From the NCBI GenBank assembly GCA_002509745.1, contig DAWK01000116.1:1-5829 (forward strand): a stretch of DNA of 5,829 bases, given 5' to 3'. Of this stretch, positions 4,409 to 5,829 are shown piece by piece. The DNA comes from Methanobacteriaceae archaeon UBA349. Its GTDB lineage: Archaea > Methanobacteriota > Methanobacteria > Methanobacteriales > Methanobacteriaceae. A program made the position numbers and the translations under genes. The first letter of the stretch is position 1. Each line of letters opens with the position of its first letter. The notes under the pieces are model-generated. The model saw only the letters and a program-made list of their open reading frames with translations. It made no database searches and was not told where the DNA came from.

Positions 4409-5829
4409 ATAGACAAAAAAACAACAGCCCAAAGGATGGCAATTTTTGCTCTGATTTTCATGATATGTGCTGTTTCATTATCTCCTGCCATGGCCACGCC
4501 CGCACCAGGAAATGAAAGTAACACAACCTACAATAACACTAATTACACTTTGAAAAAGTCAGAGCCTATCTGGCCTGACATTTTTGCCAATAACCAAAGT
4601 AATGGCCAATCAAAAAATCTAGGACCTCAAAACAACACTACTAAGTGGGTTTTTAATACCAGTGGAGATAATGGAATTGGTGGTCAGACCATAGGTGCTG
4701 ATGGAACCATATATTTCACCAGTACATCAAATGATAACGGTACCGTATATGCTCTCAATCCTGATGGAACCATCAAGTGGAATTTGACCTTTGAAAATCT
4801 GGACAGTTCAATTGCTCCAACTATAGGGGACAATGGCCTCCTATACATTATGAGTGACTACGAAGTCCCAGTTCTAACTGCAATTAATCCTGATGGAACA
4901 ATACGCTGGCAATACACATTTAGAGAATATGAATCTAGTGTAGCTTCCTATCCCGTTATTGGGAAAGATGGTAGTATTCTGGTAGGATTAAATCTCTACG
5001 ATGATGACAATGATTTTGCCAAAATATATTCTATTAATCCAAATGGAACACTTAAATGGAGCTACAAAATCCATAGAGGAGTAGAAGATCACATATACAC
5101 ATTTTTCAATTCAGTAGGTCAAAATGGAGCCCTTTATGTAGGATCCTACTTTGAAAGCGAAGATGAAGATTACTATGGTGTTCTCAATGCTATAAATCCG
5201 GACGGGACCTTAAAATGGAACTATACCTTTACTGAAGATCTTTATAAGTCTTGGGGAATAGGATCAGCAAGTTGGGGATCAGCAGTTGGGCCTGATGGAA
5301 CAATATATGCTGCCGTAACTTCATTAGTAGATAAAATCAATGAAGTGCACTTATATGCCTTCAATCCAAGCGGAACTGTTAAATGGATGCAAACCATTAA
5401 TGATGGAGCCCATAATTTCGTGATGGGTCTTCCTTCAGTAGCTTCCAACGGCGTGGTCTATCTCACTACCATGTTCGGGACTTCTGATAAAGACGCATTT
5501 AACAATCTGCATGCTTTCAGCCCAAATGGAACCAAACTATGGAACTACACCCAACCGGCACTGGGAGAAGGATTCAGCAGCCAAGTCATAGGCACTGATG
5601 GTACTATCTATCTGGCATCAATGGGAAGTCCTTTGATTGCTCTTAACCCTGATGGAACCGAAAAATGGAAATACAACTATCCGGTTTATGGAATACCTTC
5701 CATTAACAAGGACGGTACCCTTTACATTGGTATTTGGGGTTTTGAAGCAAATTCAACTACTTCCCTACACGCCATAGCTGGCCAGCAATCAGACCTGTAT
5801 CTCAAAACTTTAGTGGACAATAAAAATCC
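4409..5829 (+). CDS. Secreted PQQ-type eight-bladed beta-propeller protein (3' partial)
   Basis: The frame stays open from 4391 to the right edge without a stop. Numbering from the ATA at 4409, residues 2-9 (DKKTTAQR) give a charged n-region, 10-29 (MAIFALIFMICAVSLSPAMA) the hydrophobic core ending in an Ala-Met-Ala cleavage site. A linker follows with several N-x-S/T sequons (NESNTTYNNTNYT) suggesting a glycosylated exported protein. Eight propeller repeats follow, each opening with a Lys/Arg-Trp-like strand (Trp80, 124, 167, 217, 270, 326, 378, 420) and, in seven of them, closing with Ala-x-Asn-Pro-Asp-Gly-Thr or a variant. Each holds G-x-DGT-I/L-Y strands. Such repeats are called PQQ-like but usually bind no PQQ; in methanogens they occur on cell-surface proteins. 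The last visible residues (462-473, DLYLKTLVDNKN) look like the opening of a DUF11-type surface domain. The start is uncertain: if ATA is not used, the ATG at 4436 gives a signal peptide lacking its charged part. Confidence 0.8.
   Translation, partial: MDKKTTAQRMAIFALIFMICAVSLSPAMATPAPGNESNTTYNNTNYTLKKSEPIWPDIFANNQSNGQSKNLGPQNNTTKWVFNTSGDNGIGGQTIGADGTIYFTSTSNDNGTVYALNPDGTIKWNLTFENLDSSIAPTIGDNGLLYIMSDYEVPVLTAINPDGTIRWQYTFREYESSVASYPVIGKDGSILVGLNLYDDDNDFAKIYSINPNGTLKWSYKIHRGVEDHIYTFFNSVGQNGALYVGSYFESEDEDYYGVLNAINPDGTLKWNYTFTEDLYKSWGIGSASWGSAVGPDGTIYAAVTSLVDKINEVHLYAFNPSGTVKWMQTINDGAHNFVMGLPSVASNGVVYLTTMFGTSDKDAFNNLHAFSPNGTKLWNYTQPALGEGFSSQVIGTDGTIYLASMGSPLIALNPDGTEKWKYNYPVYGIPSINKDGTLYIGIWGFEANSTTSLHAIAGQQSDLYLKTLVDNKN
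4643..5785 (+). repeat. Eight tandem beta-propeller repeats within the secreted protein gene
   Basis: The Asn-Pro-Asp-Gly-Thr-like closing motif begins at 4757, 4886, 5036, 5195, 5363, 5519 and 5645, with Ser in place of Asn in the sixth. Spacings are 129, 150, 159, 168, 156 and 126 bases, or 42-56 residues per blade. The eighth repeat (from Trp420) closes with LHAIAG instead of the NPDGT motif. The blades have diverged too far for DNA-level recombination except in the short motif, so this is an old protein repeat and not a recent duplication. Confidence 0.82.

Noticed and set aside
4401..4412. GTG within GGAGGTGA as the start codon of the propeller gene.
   Set aside because: It is in a different frame and meets TAG after two further codons.
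5242..5448. Minus-strand open frame opposite the propeller repeats.
   Set aside because: It is antisense to conserved propeller blades and is explained by repeat codon composition.
1..5829. tRNA, rRNA, CRISPR array, insertion sequence or attachment site.
   Set aside because: I found no cloverleaf-like GC-rich segment, no regularly spaced direct repeats with unique spacers, and no transposase motif or terminal inverted repeats with target duplications.

Overview
The window is AT-rich and looks archaeal, most likely a methanogen of the Methanobacteriales (Methanobacterium-like). I infer this from several features: TTTATATA-type TATA boxes with A-rich stretches upstream, GGAGGTGA-type ribosome binding sites, oligo-T terminators, a flavodoxin-ferredoxin (EFR1-type) protein beside a membrane polyferredoxin, and a secreted beta-propeller protein rich in N-glycosylation sequons that appears to lead into a DUF11-like domain. 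No database search was possible, so the lineage is inference.

Layout. (1) 1-128, minus: the first 42 codons of a protein whose N-terminus resembles the R (helicase/nuclease) subunit of type I restriction enzymes; the rest lies left of the window. (2) 129-282: a divergent promoter region. (3) 283-1068, plus: a LigB/DODA-type extradiol dioxygenase-family protein with its metal-site histidines intact. (4) 1119-1739, minus, convergent with it: a small all-helical, HEAT/ARM-like protein of unknown role. (5) 1833-3369, minus: a tight two-gene operon, transcribed as a NapH-like membrane 4Fe-4S protein then an EFR1-type flavodoxin-ferredoxin protein, ending in a double T7 terminator. (6) 3449-4048, minus: a TetR-family repressor 79 bases upstream of that operon. 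Its promoter has a textbook TATA box and a perfect 13-bp palindrome placed at the expected transcription start, so it probably represses itself and, through read-through, may control the redox pair. (7) 4084-4396: an intergenic region with a possible 35-residue ORF, a perfect 19-bp palindrome and further copies of its half-site. (8) 4409 to the right edge, plus: a secreted protein with eight PQQ-type beta-propeller repeats, continuing past the window.

The most coherent functional unit is the TetR regulator plus the two iron-sulfur proteins. I read it as a regulated electron-transfer module in which a membrane-bound cluster protein could pass electrons to a soluble flavin/ferredoxin protein; the final substrate is not visible. 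The clearest anomaly is at the start of the propeller gene. A near-perfect ribosome binding site and a good signal peptide are present, but the codon at the expected start position is ATA, and the first in-frame ATG lies inside the signal peptide after its charged part.
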